Source: Porites lobata
Lineage: Eukaryota; Cnidaria; Anthozoa; Scleractinia; Poritidae
Direction of reading: 5' to 3'
NCBI GenBank assembly: GCA_942486035.1
Contig: CALNXK010000043.1
Location: 672,501-736,500 of the forward strand
Length of the DNA: 64,000 nt
The notes beneath the pieces are model-generated. The model was not told the DNA's origin, ran no database searches, and was given only the letters and a program-made list of their open reading frames with translations. The translations under genes and the position numbers were made by a program. Positions 1 through 14,200 of the stretch are shown piece by piece (the stretch's first letter is position 1; every line of letters begins with the position of its first letter).

Positions 1-145
1 TGGGCTTTGTGAGCACATTGGAACCTAGTTCTGGTCTTAATGGCGTTTGGTAGCTAGCAGCAGCTGGGCTAGTTTGAATTAAGCGCCACTGGAACGACGG
101 TCTAAGGTCAAACTTAGTGGTGTGTGCTTGCCTTTTTCTTTACAG

Positions 146-2242
146 GATGAAGCAGAAAGGTGGAAGGAAAGAGGAAATCGTCTTTCCAAAGAATCCAATA
201 TGGTAGACCTAGCAATCGATTGCTATTCACTTGCACTTAAATATACAAAAGAGAAGGACCTCAAAGCAACTATTTTGTCCAACCGATCACTGATGTATAA
301 AAATACTGAAAGATACGAGGAGGCACTACTTGATGCCCAGCGCTGTGTAGAGAACAAACCCGACTGGGCAAAGGTAAATCGGAGTTAGTTTGGTTTTCGT
401 GTTTTACATTGGTTCGGTGTTTACGGCAATTCGGCAAAACGTCACCAGTGAGATTACAAATTAGCAATTTCTCCAATTGTGAGGTGAGCAATAATTCTTA
501 TTTATGAACCTGACGTGGATCTACTTATGTTTTGTGCGAATACATTGAAGAGTAAACGATAAGTAAAGGAAAAAAATGTCACGTGGTACAAATTTGACGT
601 TTGTCGTTTACTGTAAACGAAATTCTAAAACTCTCTATTGGCTGTAAAATCTCAACCTCGTTTCCAGGGTCTTCAAGCTTCCGCTCGTCCCCCGGAGCTA
701 GAGTGGATGAGCGGGACAAGGAGATTTCCGGGTCTCTGAGGGACTAGTAGGAAAAGACCGTGTAAACGAGGATGATAATTATCGTAGGGCACTCCCTTAG
801 CCTGTCAGGAGGACAATCAAAACCAGTTGTGTGATATACCTCGCTGTACCTGGCTACAATTATTTGTTTTAAGATTCCATTGAATTGTCTTCCATTGTTT
901 ATACTGCGATTAACTTGATGCTTTTAATTTTACGAAACCCTATTGAAACGGCTCTAAATAAAAAAAGCCTTTCCTTAGGATATGGTGCAGTATATTGAAC
1001 TTTTTTTTTCAGACCTGTAACTGGCTCTTCCCCAGTTGTCTCTCACCTACCCGAAGTGGTGCGCAGGGTTAGATGGGAAGGAGGAAAGTGAGTGAGAGAA
1101 AGACTTCTTCTCGTTCTTTCCATCACCCACTGCTCACTGCATGCGCGTTTCGAAGACGACTGGGAACGAGTCAGGACTGCAATTTTTTTTTTAATCAGCT
1201 CCACATACAATTATTCTTTCATGAAAGATATTCGTTTGCATTTCTCTAAAATATCGCCACAGTATCTGCACTCTTACCCTTTAAATTTTCAGGCGCAATA
1301 CCGTCTAGGATCTTGTCTCTCCGCATGCAAAAGATACAGTGAAGCTTTGGAGCCCTTCTCAAGATCTCTACAGCTGCTACTAAACAATCCCTCAAGTACA
1401 GAGCATGATAAAGTGGATACCTTAAATCAAGTTTTGTCGGTCGCATTGAAACATCCAGGTACATCTACCTTCATCAGCTTCATTCATATAAATGCAAAAC
1501 AATATTTTAAGGAACAGAGATACCATTAATGGTTATATGTTTGCAAAACTAGAAAAAAATCTGGCAAAGTAACAATTTTTCGCTACTTCTTTATATACTA
1601 GGTCATGAATGAGAAAATGAAAAGTTGACACTAACACGAAGCTGAATTGAATTTGTTATTAGTGTATTTATATGAAACTTGCAAAAGACCAAAATCATAC
1701 GTCCACAAATTCTTAGAAAACATAGCGCTCGTTTTCCTGTTCTCAACATTCTGTTACCCGTTCGTTTTGCAGCCAGATAGGTAACATATTTCAAAAATTC
1801 ATACGCTAGTTTCATATCACACTGATATCAAGTATTTAATTTAGATGGCACGTGTGGCATCCAATACGACGTCCCTCGAAACCTAATTCAAACGGCAGTC
1901 GACAAGGCTGTGGCTGAAAAAGACTGGCAACGACTTCATCTTCTCTTTGTGGGCGGTGGAGGAGCAAAACGTTTTCGGAAAGGATCAGGGGGCCTGGGAA
2001 CTGGCTGCGACGCAAGTAGTGTTCCGTTAGAAGAAATCATTCACTGCGATTTCAAAGATCTTACAGAATTTATAAGCGCCTTATTGGATCACAAAGCGAG
2101 CGGTGATCCTCCAAAGGGGCGAGAAAATCCAGTCGATGTCGCCATTCAATTGGACAAATTTGATGTTGTAAATGTTCTGATGGACAGATGTAAAAAGACA
2201 GAGCCGTCCCAAGAAACAACCAGCACAAGTAAAGCCCATAAG
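146..2242 (+). CDS. Gene A, first visible TPR/ankyrin module (exons b, c, d)
   Basis: Exon 146-373 (228 nt) starts DEAERWKERGNRL and is a TPR pair-forming helix set. Exon 1293-1458 (166 nt) starts AQYRLGSCLSA and is the second half of a TPR. Exon 1845-2242 (398 nt) carries the glycine-rich signature (LLFVGGGG, then GLGTGCDASSVPL) followed by ankyrin-like helices. The 'a' exon of this module is upstream of the window. Exon c here is 166 nt, against 151 nt in all five other modules, so it holds a 15-nt in-frame insertion. Introns are phase 0 (b-c), phase 1 (c-d) and phase 0 (after d). TPR and ankyrin repeats are protein-binding scaffolds; the partner is unknown. Confidence 0.8.
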
Positions 2243-5200
2243 GTATGAATACAGGGCGCGACGTTTTTCTGTCAATCATATAACGTTCCCTGCAACTGTT
2301 AATAAAACGCCAAAAAAAAGAATGGAAAAACTTTTTAAGTTAGAAGCCTTCCTTAAGCAAAAACTGAGCACTCTCAAAGGGTATGGAACTTTTTTCCGTG
2401 CTTTTCTTCTGGTTCCGGCAGGTAGGTAAGTGAAAAACAGCGAATCACTAATGGACAGGTCGTAGGAAACGGCTTCCACGGTTTTTTGGCTAAACATGTA
2501 CAATCACTTTAAACGTACACCGCCATAGGACGGCTAACCCCCTAACACCTACACTTAGAGGTGGTCTCTGCCAATTTCTGGCTTGAAAATTGAATAGACT
2601 CCTTCTCGCCTTTAAATTTTCTTTTTCCATTTCAGACCACGTGATGTTACCTCCAGAAAACATTTCACATTATTAATATTACATACAAGCTGAAAAGGTC
2701 TATTGACTCTTTATTGGACGGAAATTTTTTACCACCGAAACAAAGTGCCGTGTCCAGAAGGCGTCCGTCTTCTAGAGACCTGACTTTATATGATTTAAGA
2801 TACGGCGTTACACCAGGATTTTCGAAGACCTCCTCCATAGATTTTTGTCCTTGTTTTCATTTTGTTTCCTTTCCAGGGAACGTTTAAATCTGAAGCTCTT
2901 GAAGCAATAAGGAAACGTGACAACAAAAAGGCAATCCAACTGTTGCAACTATCTTTGAAACATGAGAAAAGCAACGTTGAAGAACAACGCAAAACACTTA
3001 AACATTTGTGCGAGTTGTACTTTGGAGAAACCTCCTTTCAAGAATGTCTCGCGACGGGACAGAAGTTGAAGGCTACTTACCGGGGAGAGAAGGGGAAGGA
3101 TAATGATTCCTTCAGGGTAAGTTTGTTATATAATTGATGATAAAACAGGTATGCCACTTACTGGCCTTAGAATTCCTGTTTATCAAAGTTTTCTATAATC
3201 ATCACCATCGCCACTTCCGTCACAACCATCATCGTCTTCGTCATCATAATCATCATCACCACCTTTATAATTGTCATCGTCATTATCATCACCATAATCA
3301 TTATCATTCTATTACCACCATCATTTTACACCTCTATTATTCACCTAGTACTGAGCCTTATTTACATAAACCTGTTATTCTTTGGACTCTTTTTGTCTCT
3401 TACTAGATTGAACTGGCTAACCAGTGGAAGAAATGGGGCAACGAGCTTCACAAGGAAAGCAAATACGAGTTAATGGCTCAGTTCTACAGTCTTGCTCTGG
3501 AGTTCACACCGCTATCAAACAAGGAGATGTTGACAGCTCTCCTCTGTAACCGATGTTTGGCGTTCATTAAGTTGAAAACGTTCAAGGAAGCTTTAGCAGA
3601 CGCCGAAAAATGCATTAAAATTAGGCCTGATTGGTTCAGGGTGAGTCGCTATTTTTGCTTTGTACTCCTAACCAATATTGCAAGACGTTTTCACGTGTCG
3701 GCAACGCAAGAGTTAGACAAAATGCTAACGAATATCAAAGACCATGACATAAGAGAGAAGAGGAAGATGTTTCTTTTAGGTACAATTATTTCGCAGGGTG
3801 TATTCTTGCGTTCATTAGATAGAAATGCTATTGGGTGAATCTGTACACCTGCTTCCCATACTACTTACGTGCATATAGAGTATATTGTTATCTATTCCCT
3901 TTTCCGTCAGGGACATTCGCGCCAGGGAACCTGCCTGTGTCACCTAAAACGAAAGAAAGAAGCTCTTGAAGCTTTCTGTAAAGCACACACCTGCGCTTTA
4001 AATGAGAAAGAAGAGAATGCCACTGCCTGTGACGTAATATCCACCGCTATGGAAGTAGACGGTTAGTGATCTGTTTTGAACCGTCATCAAAAAAGCAACG
4101 CAAGGGGCTGCTTGCTTGATAACGATGCTATGACAACCGTTCAAGCCCAGTGGAATACATTTGGATGTCGATTGACATAAATCTAATGGTCTTAAATTTC
4201 GGCTTTCGGCTCTGTACATGTGTTACTGAACGATTCGTGGCCATATTCGATTGACTTAGTAAGTTTAGTAGCTTAAGTAGGTAAACGTGTTTGAAAAAAG
4301 CTGCGTTAAAAATTGCCCCAACAGCCCCGGCCGACCCATTTAGATACGACAACCGTGAAACTGTCGTTATATTATCCTTAGTTATAAACCTCGAATATTG
4401 GACCAGCTCTTGCGTCAACCCACTTATGGCCTCTCGTTTGACTTGCGAACAAATTTTACTATTCGAACAGGAGTCATGATTTGTCCCGTTTTTGTCACCG
4501 GATTAAAAAGAAAAACACCAGCGCAATGTTGTGTCTGCTTAGTGACTACTGTATTTTATTTAGGTGACAAGATGGATTGGTTATGATGAAACCTTTGGAT
4601 ACTCATAAGCCACCTCACCTTTCCCTGTTGCCTAATTGTAATTGGCAGAAGCGACCCTCGAAAAGAACAGACAAATATGGGAAAGTGACCACATGTTTTT
4701 ACTTTTCTGCAGGTGGAGAAAACCAGATTACGTGCAACCTTTCTCTCAGGAGTCTGCAATATCTGGTAAAAGAGGCAACCGTTAAGAATGAGTGGAAAAA
4801 ACTAAGATTTATGTATCTTGGTTCAGCAGCTAGTAAGGCAGCCAGAGGAGTATGTTTTGAATGTGACGCCTCACGTGTGCCTTTAGATCTCCTCATTGAG
4901 TCAAATGTGGAAGAATTACACAATCTTGTTTCTCTTCTCCTGCGGCGGGGTGCCTTGCCAAATGGTTTGAAAGAATGTAAAAGACCTCCTTTGTTGGTTG
5001 CAATGGAAATGAGGAAATTTCCTTTAGCTGTGATTTTGTTAAGAAACCAAGCTGACCCTTCGTGCATTGTTGGACATGGAATATTCATAAATAAAGAGGT
5101 ACTTAAAATAGAACGAAATATTTTATGTCCTCCCAAATGTGTAACATGCGCAAGCTCAAGCGCACAACTAATTAACCATTCAATCCTGATTATAATGCAC

Positions 5201-8200
5201 AACAAGGAGCTTTACAGGGACCGAGGGTTTGAAACACTTCAGGGACAATAATGCAGATTCTTCTCTTGTAGGGTCAACCAAAGCAGTGGCTACATCTTGG
5301 TCGCAAAGCCGCTGAGAGCAGCAACCATAAAAAGGCAGTCATGCTCCTCAACATGTGCATTCATCTCTCTGATCCTGGCCAAGATCTGTCAATATTGACA
5401 GCGGCGTACCAGGCTCTGGCAGAGGTCTTCTTCAAGCTGGAGGAGCATGAACAGTCTATCAACGCTGGAAAGGAATGCTTTAAATTGCGACCACATAAAT
5501 CAGAGGTATTTTAAATTTTTGTTGAGAGAAGTCTTTGAAATGCATATGCGTTATTTGACCAAGCTTGATGTCAAGCGTGAGGCCAAAAACAGAACATTTC
5601 CTTGCGGGACAAACACGAGAAATTCCTCTCAGAAAGCAAAAAAAAAAAGAAACCGTTGGGATCCGCTTTCGATTTTGTACCGCATGTTAGTTCCGATAGT
5701 CAGCATGCAGACGTTTCCTATTTTACTCTTTTTATGGATAAGAGAAACTGTAAAGTTCTGCGCTTCGACCAAATAAACAAATGCACTTTTATACTAACTT
5801 AGGAGAATTATTGACATCAATAATAAGAAAGATAACTATGGCAACAACGAAACAAATAACTAATATTCAAAACACATTAACTTTTATTTAAGGATGAAGC
5901 CAAACACTGGCAATTTCGTGCATCCCACGTCTTCACGTTGGGTCAGTACAAGTCCTGTATCGAGTGCGTCAATTTGGCATTGAAATACACTCCTGCAGAG
6001 TGTAAAGGTATCTTCTCTCGTCTGTTGAGTCAACGGTCTGAGGCTGAACAGCGGTTAGGTGAATACACAAGTGGCTTGGAAGATGCAAAAAGGGCCTCTA
6101 TGATGACAGCAGATATGCTGGAGGTAAGCAAAGCTGAATTTAATTACCCATTTTGCTGCAACTGTAAGTGGGACATCTATAAGATCAGGAAGCCCTGATC
6201 TAGCCCATCTTGGTGGCTGGCAGATTAAGTGAAGAATATGGGCTTCAGAGTGAGGCCAGTTACAAGACAATTTGATTTGCTGAAGCCCAGTTCATTTCTT
6301 TCTAGGGATATCTAAATCAGTATCGTTGTCTTCGAGCACTTAACAGAAGAAGTGAGGCGATGCAAGCCATTAACGAGTGTTTAAAGCGAACGATCGATGA
6401 AACTCTCTTAAGCGACCTTATGAACAATGCACTTAACATTGCAAGTGGCCTTGAAGGTAAAGTGAAAATGTTTCTCTAGATTGTGTAATTGCCACAATTT
6501 ACCTTTAACACCAGTGTCATTTATGACTGAAGACACCGCCTGCCAACTTTTTTTAAACCTCCAGTTCTGTGGCTTGATCTTTTTTAGATCGTTGCTTTTT
6601 GAATAAAGCATTTATGAATGAAACGTGCCGAAATTTTCATACAAGGTAGCCAGCGTTTTTTTAGGAATTAACTTTCACCTATAATGAACTTTTCCTGATT
6701 TCTTCTCAGAAAGAACATCAGCTCTCACAAACCCTATCCCAAGAAACCTTCTCATTAACATGTTAAACGACGTAATAAAAAAGAAAGACTGGCATAAGCT
6801 TAAAATCCTGTATCTTGGAGGAGGAGGGCCTTCATTTCTGCCAGTACGAGCTGGAGGCCTGGCAACTAACATAAACACTGCCAATGTTCCGCTGGGAGAA
6901 GTCATTCATCATCATGGCCTTGAGGAGCCCTTTCTAATATCAGTCCTCGTTGAGAATGGTGCTTCAGTTAATGTAATTGAAGGATCCGACCTCATACCTT
7001 TGAACGAGGCCATGGAAAAAGAGCAGTTACCTCTTGTGGAAACGCTAGTCCAGAACGGAGCAAACTGCTGTGCTGAAGACAGTGAGGGAGAACCAATAAT
7101 TCACAAAGCCCTACGAAAAGGCCTGATAAGTGGTAACTGTTCTGGTTGAACTTCTATTTTGCTAGAATACACACGCTTTTTATAACTGGTCTAGTTTATA
7201 CGCTTTTTAGCCTATACAGTAAGGTTATTCAGTGACTACGTCAGTGACTACAAGGCTATCAAAGCCATGAAAACGGGTTCAATTCTTCGTGGTTTGTCAA
7301 AACACATGCAAGCCGAATGAAACTACAAGAATAATATCTTAGGGGACGTTCTGTACAGTAAGTACACTTAACTTCATGGTAACTTCTCGTGCAATGATTA
7401 GCCATCTCTCAAGGTAGATAATTAAACGCTTCTTTGAGCATTAATGTTCATTTAGATTTGTTTTTCCTTGGCAGGTGATTTCGGATTTCTAAAATCAATG
7501 CTAAAATCCAAAAACCCTGAGATAGAGAACGTTCGTAACGCCCGCGACGACACCCTTTATCATCTCGTTTGTGCAGGCCGTAGGCCCAACAAAAAGTCGT
7601 ACGATCGGAAGTGTGATGCAATACGATTACTTCGAGCAGCAAATGTAAATCCGAACCTCCCCAACAAGAGGGGTCTTCGCCCAGTTGAAATGGTTACTGA
7701 GAAGGATCCTCGCTGGAGGATGATAAGTACCTCGATAGAATCTTACAACTCTAAAGCTCCTGCTCCTTCCTCCCCCGAAACACATCCTCAGAATGCATTT
7801 CAGGAAGAACAGGACAAAGCTAAAACCGTAGGAACTACTGAAGACGATGACTGGTCTGTTGCTAGTGAGCCTGAGGTGAACCAAGAAGAGGAATCTTCAG
7901 TACCCACAAAGGTCAACGAAAGTAGTAAGCCTGATGATAAACAAAAACGCAGGATACAACTTCGGCAAAACATTGATTTCTTAATAGAAAGTTTATCTCC
8001 TCTCGTGTCCGTTCCAACAGTAGAAACTGAAGAACAAGAAGACAATGATATTCTCGATGAGTCTGCTCCAATTCCTGACCTGACAGCAAATGAGACGCCA
8101 AAAGACCATACTTTTGAAGCATCTGCTACAAGCGACTACAGACAAACTGATGCCACCGAGCAAGAGATCACACATGACGAAGTGGAGGTTGAAATTGACT

Positions 8201-11200
8201 TCAAAACCCCTTTTGAAGACCTTCCTTGGGAAGTCGACTGTACTGATCGAGTGTGGAAAGTAATGCGAAGCAAAAAGGTCGATAACAATATGCGAAAACG
8301 CATCATAGAAAAAGTTCAGATGTTAGCAAATGGAAGATGGAGCAAGACACTTTGCAAAAGGCTCGAAGGAGAGCCAAAGAAACATGGCATCCATCTTTAT
8401 GAGTCAAAGTTGACCAAAGGTCAGAGAATACTGTGGGAAGAAACTGTCGCCTTTTCCGGTAGACTCAGTGACCTACCCGAGAACCGTTTGAGAGAAGAAA
8501 CTTCTGAAGGTCGAATCTACTCGGATATCATTCGTGTTTGGGACATTGTGTTGGACCATGACAAACTTCAACGTTCAATTGACCACATCGTCAAGTCACA
8601 TGATCGAGGAATGCATTGTCTAATCAAAAAGAAATTGAAAGGACTACCGGCGGAATCTCAAAATGCCAACACTCCATCAGGAGAGCGCTTGCCCAACAAG
8701 TACGTGGATCCGAACATCCCAGCCGAGTCAATCAATAAAAAGAACATTCCGAAGAAAACACACCCAAGTGAAAATTTATCTCAAATGTTCTTCCCACCTG
8801 CAAGCGCAAATGAACAGGAATACCATATTCTCAAGTTCTACTCGTTTAACACACCCTTGGTGAGAACAGTTCTAGAAAGTGATACGTCTACAAAGGTTGA
8901 TTTCCCTTTCAAGATCACAGAGCTAGAACATGCCATTGTCAACCTCCATCCGAACCCTCAAACTCCCATCATTCTCCTCGGTCGTAGTGGCACCGGTAAA
9001 ACCACCTGCTGTCTTTACCGCTTATGGGATAATTTTCAAAGGTACTGGGAAAGGGCAGCCACGGCTGGGCCCCACATTCCACAATATGTCCGTCCTGTTG
9101 AGGCCTATGGAAGCGACAGCAAAATAGAATCCCCAACGAGTTCAACCGATCAGGATGGATGTGGCATAGACAGTCGACCACTGGCTACAAAATGTAATGA
9201 ATATGAAGACTGCCAAGATTTAGAAAAATCTGACGTGTGCAGCAGTTCATGTTTTCAACATTCTGAACAAGGCTTGCAATGTGAAGATGATGTTCCTGGA
9301 AATTCAAATGGTCCTTGCATGTACGAGCATTTGCACCAGATATTTATTACCAAGAATACTGTCCTCTGCAGCGAAGTAGAAAAAAATTTTAAAGACCTCT
9401 GTCGAGCGTGTCCGGCTGCGGAGCAGCGTCTGCAATTTGAAGACCGACCTACCCCCAAAAAGATTCAAGATGTTGCTGAGGAGGAGTGGCCACTCTTTCT
9501 GAATTCTAAAGATTGGCTTTTGATTCTGGATGCTTCTCTTCCAGGTGAAACATTCTTCAAGCGTGCAGAGGATGGAACCTTAGAACGAAAAATTGAGGGA
9601 TGGGGAGAGGAGGACAATCATTTACAGTCCATTCCAGCTTTTCAATCAGATGGAGAAAGTGACGAAGAGGAAGACGAAGAAATTACAGAAATAGAGGATG
9701 ATAATAAAAGAGCAAAAGATAAAGGAAAAGGTCCCAAAGAAAACAGAGATCCAAGAAGAGAAATTACTTATCATGTTTTTCAACATGAAATTTGGCCCAA
9801 GATGAAGAAAACCTCAAAAGAAAAAGTCGAATACCATCCGACTTTGGTTTGGACAGAAATAAGATCATTTATAAAAGGTTCCGCTGAAGCCCTGATGACT
9901 GAAAATGGATTCCTCTCACTCGAAGATTACGAGTCTCTTGGTAAAAAAAAGGCATCAAACTTTTCCGCTGATAGAAAAGTGGTGTACGACCTTTTTGTTG
10001 TGTACCAGCAACAGCGTTTGCGAGATCGGATGTTTGATGAAGCTGATCTAGTGTTTAACATTCATCGACGTCTTCAAAGTAACCCTGTACCCGAGTGGTC
10101 AATTCACCAATTTTATGTGGATGAAACACAGGACTTCACCCAAGCCGAGTTGTCCCTATTAATACGCTGCTGTCGCTTTCCAAATCAGCTGTTCTTCACT
10201 GGTGACACTGCTCAAAGTATCATGAGAGGGATTGCGTTCCGCTTTGATGACCTAAAAACTTTGTTCCACCACGCAAAGAAAGCGGCCGCTATTAAAGAGG
10301 GGCATCACAATTTTATCCGTGTACCAAAGAAGCTCTATCAACTAACACACAACTATCGATCACACGCGGGTATTCTTCGCCTGGCCTCAAGTGTCGTAGA
10401 TTTGTTGGTCAATTACTTTCCAAATTCATTTGACCGGCTAAAAAAAGACGAAGGTTTGTTTGAGGGACCTAAACCGGTGCTATTAGAAGCTTGCACTCCT
10501 ACGGACCTCGCCCTGATTCTTCAAGGAAATCAGCGACAGTCGTCCAGAATTGAATTTGGAGCTCACCAGGTAGTTCTTGTGGTTTCTAATGAGGCCAGAG
10601 AGGCAATGCCAGATGAGCTTAAGCAGGGGCTAGTGATGACTATCTATGAAGCCAAGGGACTGGAGTTTGACGACGTCTTGATTTACAATTTCTTCAAAGA
10701 TTCTCAGGTAAGAGAGGTACAGTTCTTCCATTACTTAGGGATAATAAACGTGTGAAGTAAAAGGATATTACTTGTGAGTGAACTACCAAACTCGTCAGCT
10801 TATTGCAAATAGGGGTTATCTACAAATTACAAGTTAATGTTAATATGAATGAATACTGCGTGCAAAAATGTTACGAGAAGGACGACATACATATAAAGGT
10901 ATTTTGTTGCAACAAAGGGACTAACAAAGTAATGTTCGATGACGGATCCAGTTTTGAATGCAGCTTCATCATATAATGGGTATTATGGACTCGCAGGGAG
11001 CAGGGATGGTAAAAGCTCCCTCAAATGTATTCTGGGTTCTAGTCCCAGTGCCCCCGCCCTAACTGGGTTGAGTTTATTGAGGTACGTTTTTTTGTTCCGC
11101 AGGTTTTTCTCCGGGCATCCGCTTTCCCCCTCTTCTCAAAGACTAACTTTCCTTTCCGGTAGTGGAAAGCATGTCCAACTATTTGAGGTCATTTCAACGG

Positions 11201-14200
11201 CCACTGCTTTGTCAGTCATTTTCTCTAAAATAGTTTTTTTTATCATACTAGGCTGGAAAAGAATGGAGAGTTGTCACAAGTTTTGTGGAGCAACAAAACA
11301 AGGCCGACGCCTCTAGTTCAACTGGGCTGACAGAGATAACTGAGGAAAGCGTTCAGATGAAACACTCGCGTCCCCTTGAATTCAATTCTGAAAAGCACAA
11401 GGTCTTAATTTCTGAGTTCAAGTATCTGTACACTGCAATTACTCGAGCGAGGGTGAACGTTTGGTTCTTCGATGAAGACGAGGAAGCTCGTGCACCGATG
11501 TTCGAATATTTCTGCAGACTGAAGCTGGTTAATGTGGTGACGTTAGAAGATCAGGGCAAGGGGACAGGTCAACTGGCTAGCATGTTTGCTGTTAAGTCAA
11601 CACCAGAAGAATGGCGAAAAGGAGGAATGCGCTTCTACAAGAAGAGATTGTGGGTAGCAGCGATACAGTGTTTCACATTTGCTGGCGATAAGTTAATGCT
11701 CCAGAAAAGTCAAGCACAACAGCAGGCAGCAGAGGCCATCAAGTTCCGTTCCACAAACCGCCAAATGATGCGAGACGAGTTCCTGCGTGCTGGTGAAAGC
11801 TTCCTGCAATGTGAAATGTATGATGAAGCTGCGATTTGCCTGAACAATGCACGAGAATGGACTCTTTTGGCCAAGCTTTACGAAAAAACGGGGAAGGTAA
11901 GTATGGAGTGATATGCCTATGCAGACGTTGTGGCAAGCTCAATTTGTGGCTTAAAACACTGTACTTGAAGACGGCATGCGTATGTCTACTTTGCGTACTT
12001 GAATACTGGTACTCTAGGAGCAGCATGGAAATGTATTTGCCTTAAATATATTTAATCTGAATGGGCAATAAAATAAAGCTGACAAACCAATACTGCCTGC
12101 CAATGTTATTATTGAAACTCTGTTGGAGAAATTTGATCGCTAATATTTACTATGCTCTCGTTTTCTTGATTTCTAGTATCAAGATGCTGCTCGACTCTTC
12201 AAAAAGAAAGGATTGTATCAAGAAGCAAGCAGATGCTTTGAATCGCAGAACAACTACCGTGATGCCGTCGAAACCTTGTGTTTGGCAGGCTGTATTGAGG
12301 AAGCTTTAAACGCCATGGAGCGTTTCAAAATCCTCTCTTCAAGTGTTGATTCGGAGGGGAGACAAGGAATTATTCCACCCAAAACTACTCGTACTGTGGA
12401 AAGGATGCGTCATCAACTGGCTGACAAGCATTTTAAGGAAGGAAACAAGGAAAAAATGGAGGAAGTTCTTCGACATCTTCCATCTACCACCGACCGCATT
12501 ACATTCTTGAAGAGACGTGGGTGTGTAATTGAGGCAGCTAGAGTAATGGGAGAAGAAGGAAAGAGAGATGAAGCTGCGTCTCTTTTGAGAGACGAAGGAA
12601 TGTTTGAGGAAGCAATCAAGTATTCAAGTCATTCTAAGTTTACCGCTGACTGTCTCCTATCACAAGCTCGAACAACAAAGAATAAAATAGATATCCCGGG
12701 GATTCTTAAAAAGGCTCTAGCGAAGTATGAAGAATGTACAGACCTCACAGGCCAGGCGGAGGTATTGCTAATGCTGGGTCAACAATCAAGCGAGGTTGAA
12801 AAGATACAAAAAGCTGGAAGATTGTTTGAGAAGTGCAAAAATTACTGCGGGGAAGTAGAGAGTTTAACACAACTGCTTAAGACAACATGTTTCTCGCCAC
12901 CAGAGAGCTTTAGTCAGTGGATCATTGTAAGGGCTTTAGAGAGACTTCTACGTCTTATCACTCTCTTGTACAAGCCTATCAAGCAGCGTTCATTGCGGGA
13001 GCGTAGTGAAGTGGAAAAGTGCGAGGAGCACTTTGGACTTTTCAGAACTGAAACTGAACGACAAAAGGCATATTTTTGCAAACAAGGTGGGAGATTCTCC
13101 GACGTGGATCCTGACTTTGTCCAGCGCTATGCTTCTAAAAGTAAGGCGGTAATTGACACAGCTGAGGCCCACCTGAAGATTGGTCGGTTCCTGATAAATT
13201 CATCCTTAAACCTCATATGTATGATTCAAAAGATGTTGGAAAACACTTTTGCTAAAAGTTCTCTGTGCAAGACGTTAGGCGAGGGCGTTTTTTGTGGCGA
13301 TTCAAGTTGTACCAATCAGCACGAAGATTCAGAAGAACGTTTTAATAAACGTTTTCATGCCTTGTTCAACTTCATGTATCTTGAATCAGTTGTTGAGAGA
13401 AGCATTTCAGAGATGACTGCTAACAAGATTGGAAATGACATTTCTCCGTTAATTGACAGGGACTTCCAGCAATTCTCTTCATGTCAACGTTTTTATACCT
13501 TTTTGTTTCCCCCCTCTGGCTGTCGCAGATATCACCTCACCTGGCCACTCGTTCGTAATATTAGGATAACAAAAGCGGTGAACAGACGTATTTTGCAGTT
13601 CGCAAACTTCTTATGGAAGGAGACGTCCGAGGAAAAACGCCGTTCAGACACGAACAACTTCCTAAAAGTTTCATCTTCTCTGCAGCTGATTGGCTCTTCT
13701 TCGTTTATGGTGAAATGGATTTGTGAAGAGGAGACCAAGTTTCAGACACAGGCAGGAAAGTCAAAAAAGCCGACTATTTTTCAGTTATCGAAGAATGGAA
13801 TGGTTTTCAACAAGGACAATGGTCGTTGCGAAAGCTATCTTCAATGGTGGGAGGACGGCAAGAAAAGGCTATACGTGGACGGAGATGTTGAAAACGCCGC
13901 CCACCTGATTGTAAAACGTTTCCTTACCCTTACAGCGAAGCGGAGTGGTATGATCTATCCTTCAATTGCCAACACGTTGATGATTTTAGAGCACCAGCTA
14001 ACTGCTTGTCTTGCACTATACACCAGATTGTGTACAACCCACCAATTCCCAATTTGTTTGCCAGGAAGCTATTTGACCATGGTAAGGCTCTGGGATAACT
14101 TCAGACCAAGTGTCGACAAGGGCCCCTTTACCCTGTATGAGGCAGTTGAGCAAAATGTAAGACAAGAGAGAAATATACCAAGACTGCTTAACGCCATTCG

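Noticed and set aside
3134..3406. Histidine-rich open frame
   Set aside because: It is a translation of the CAT/CAC microsatellite in a gene A intron, between well-supported splice sites.
10939..11316. Extra coding exon between the helicase exon and the motif VI exon of gene A
   Set aside because: The homologous intron in gene B has no equivalent, and direct splicing 10707 to 11252 keeps helicase motifs V and VI in frame.
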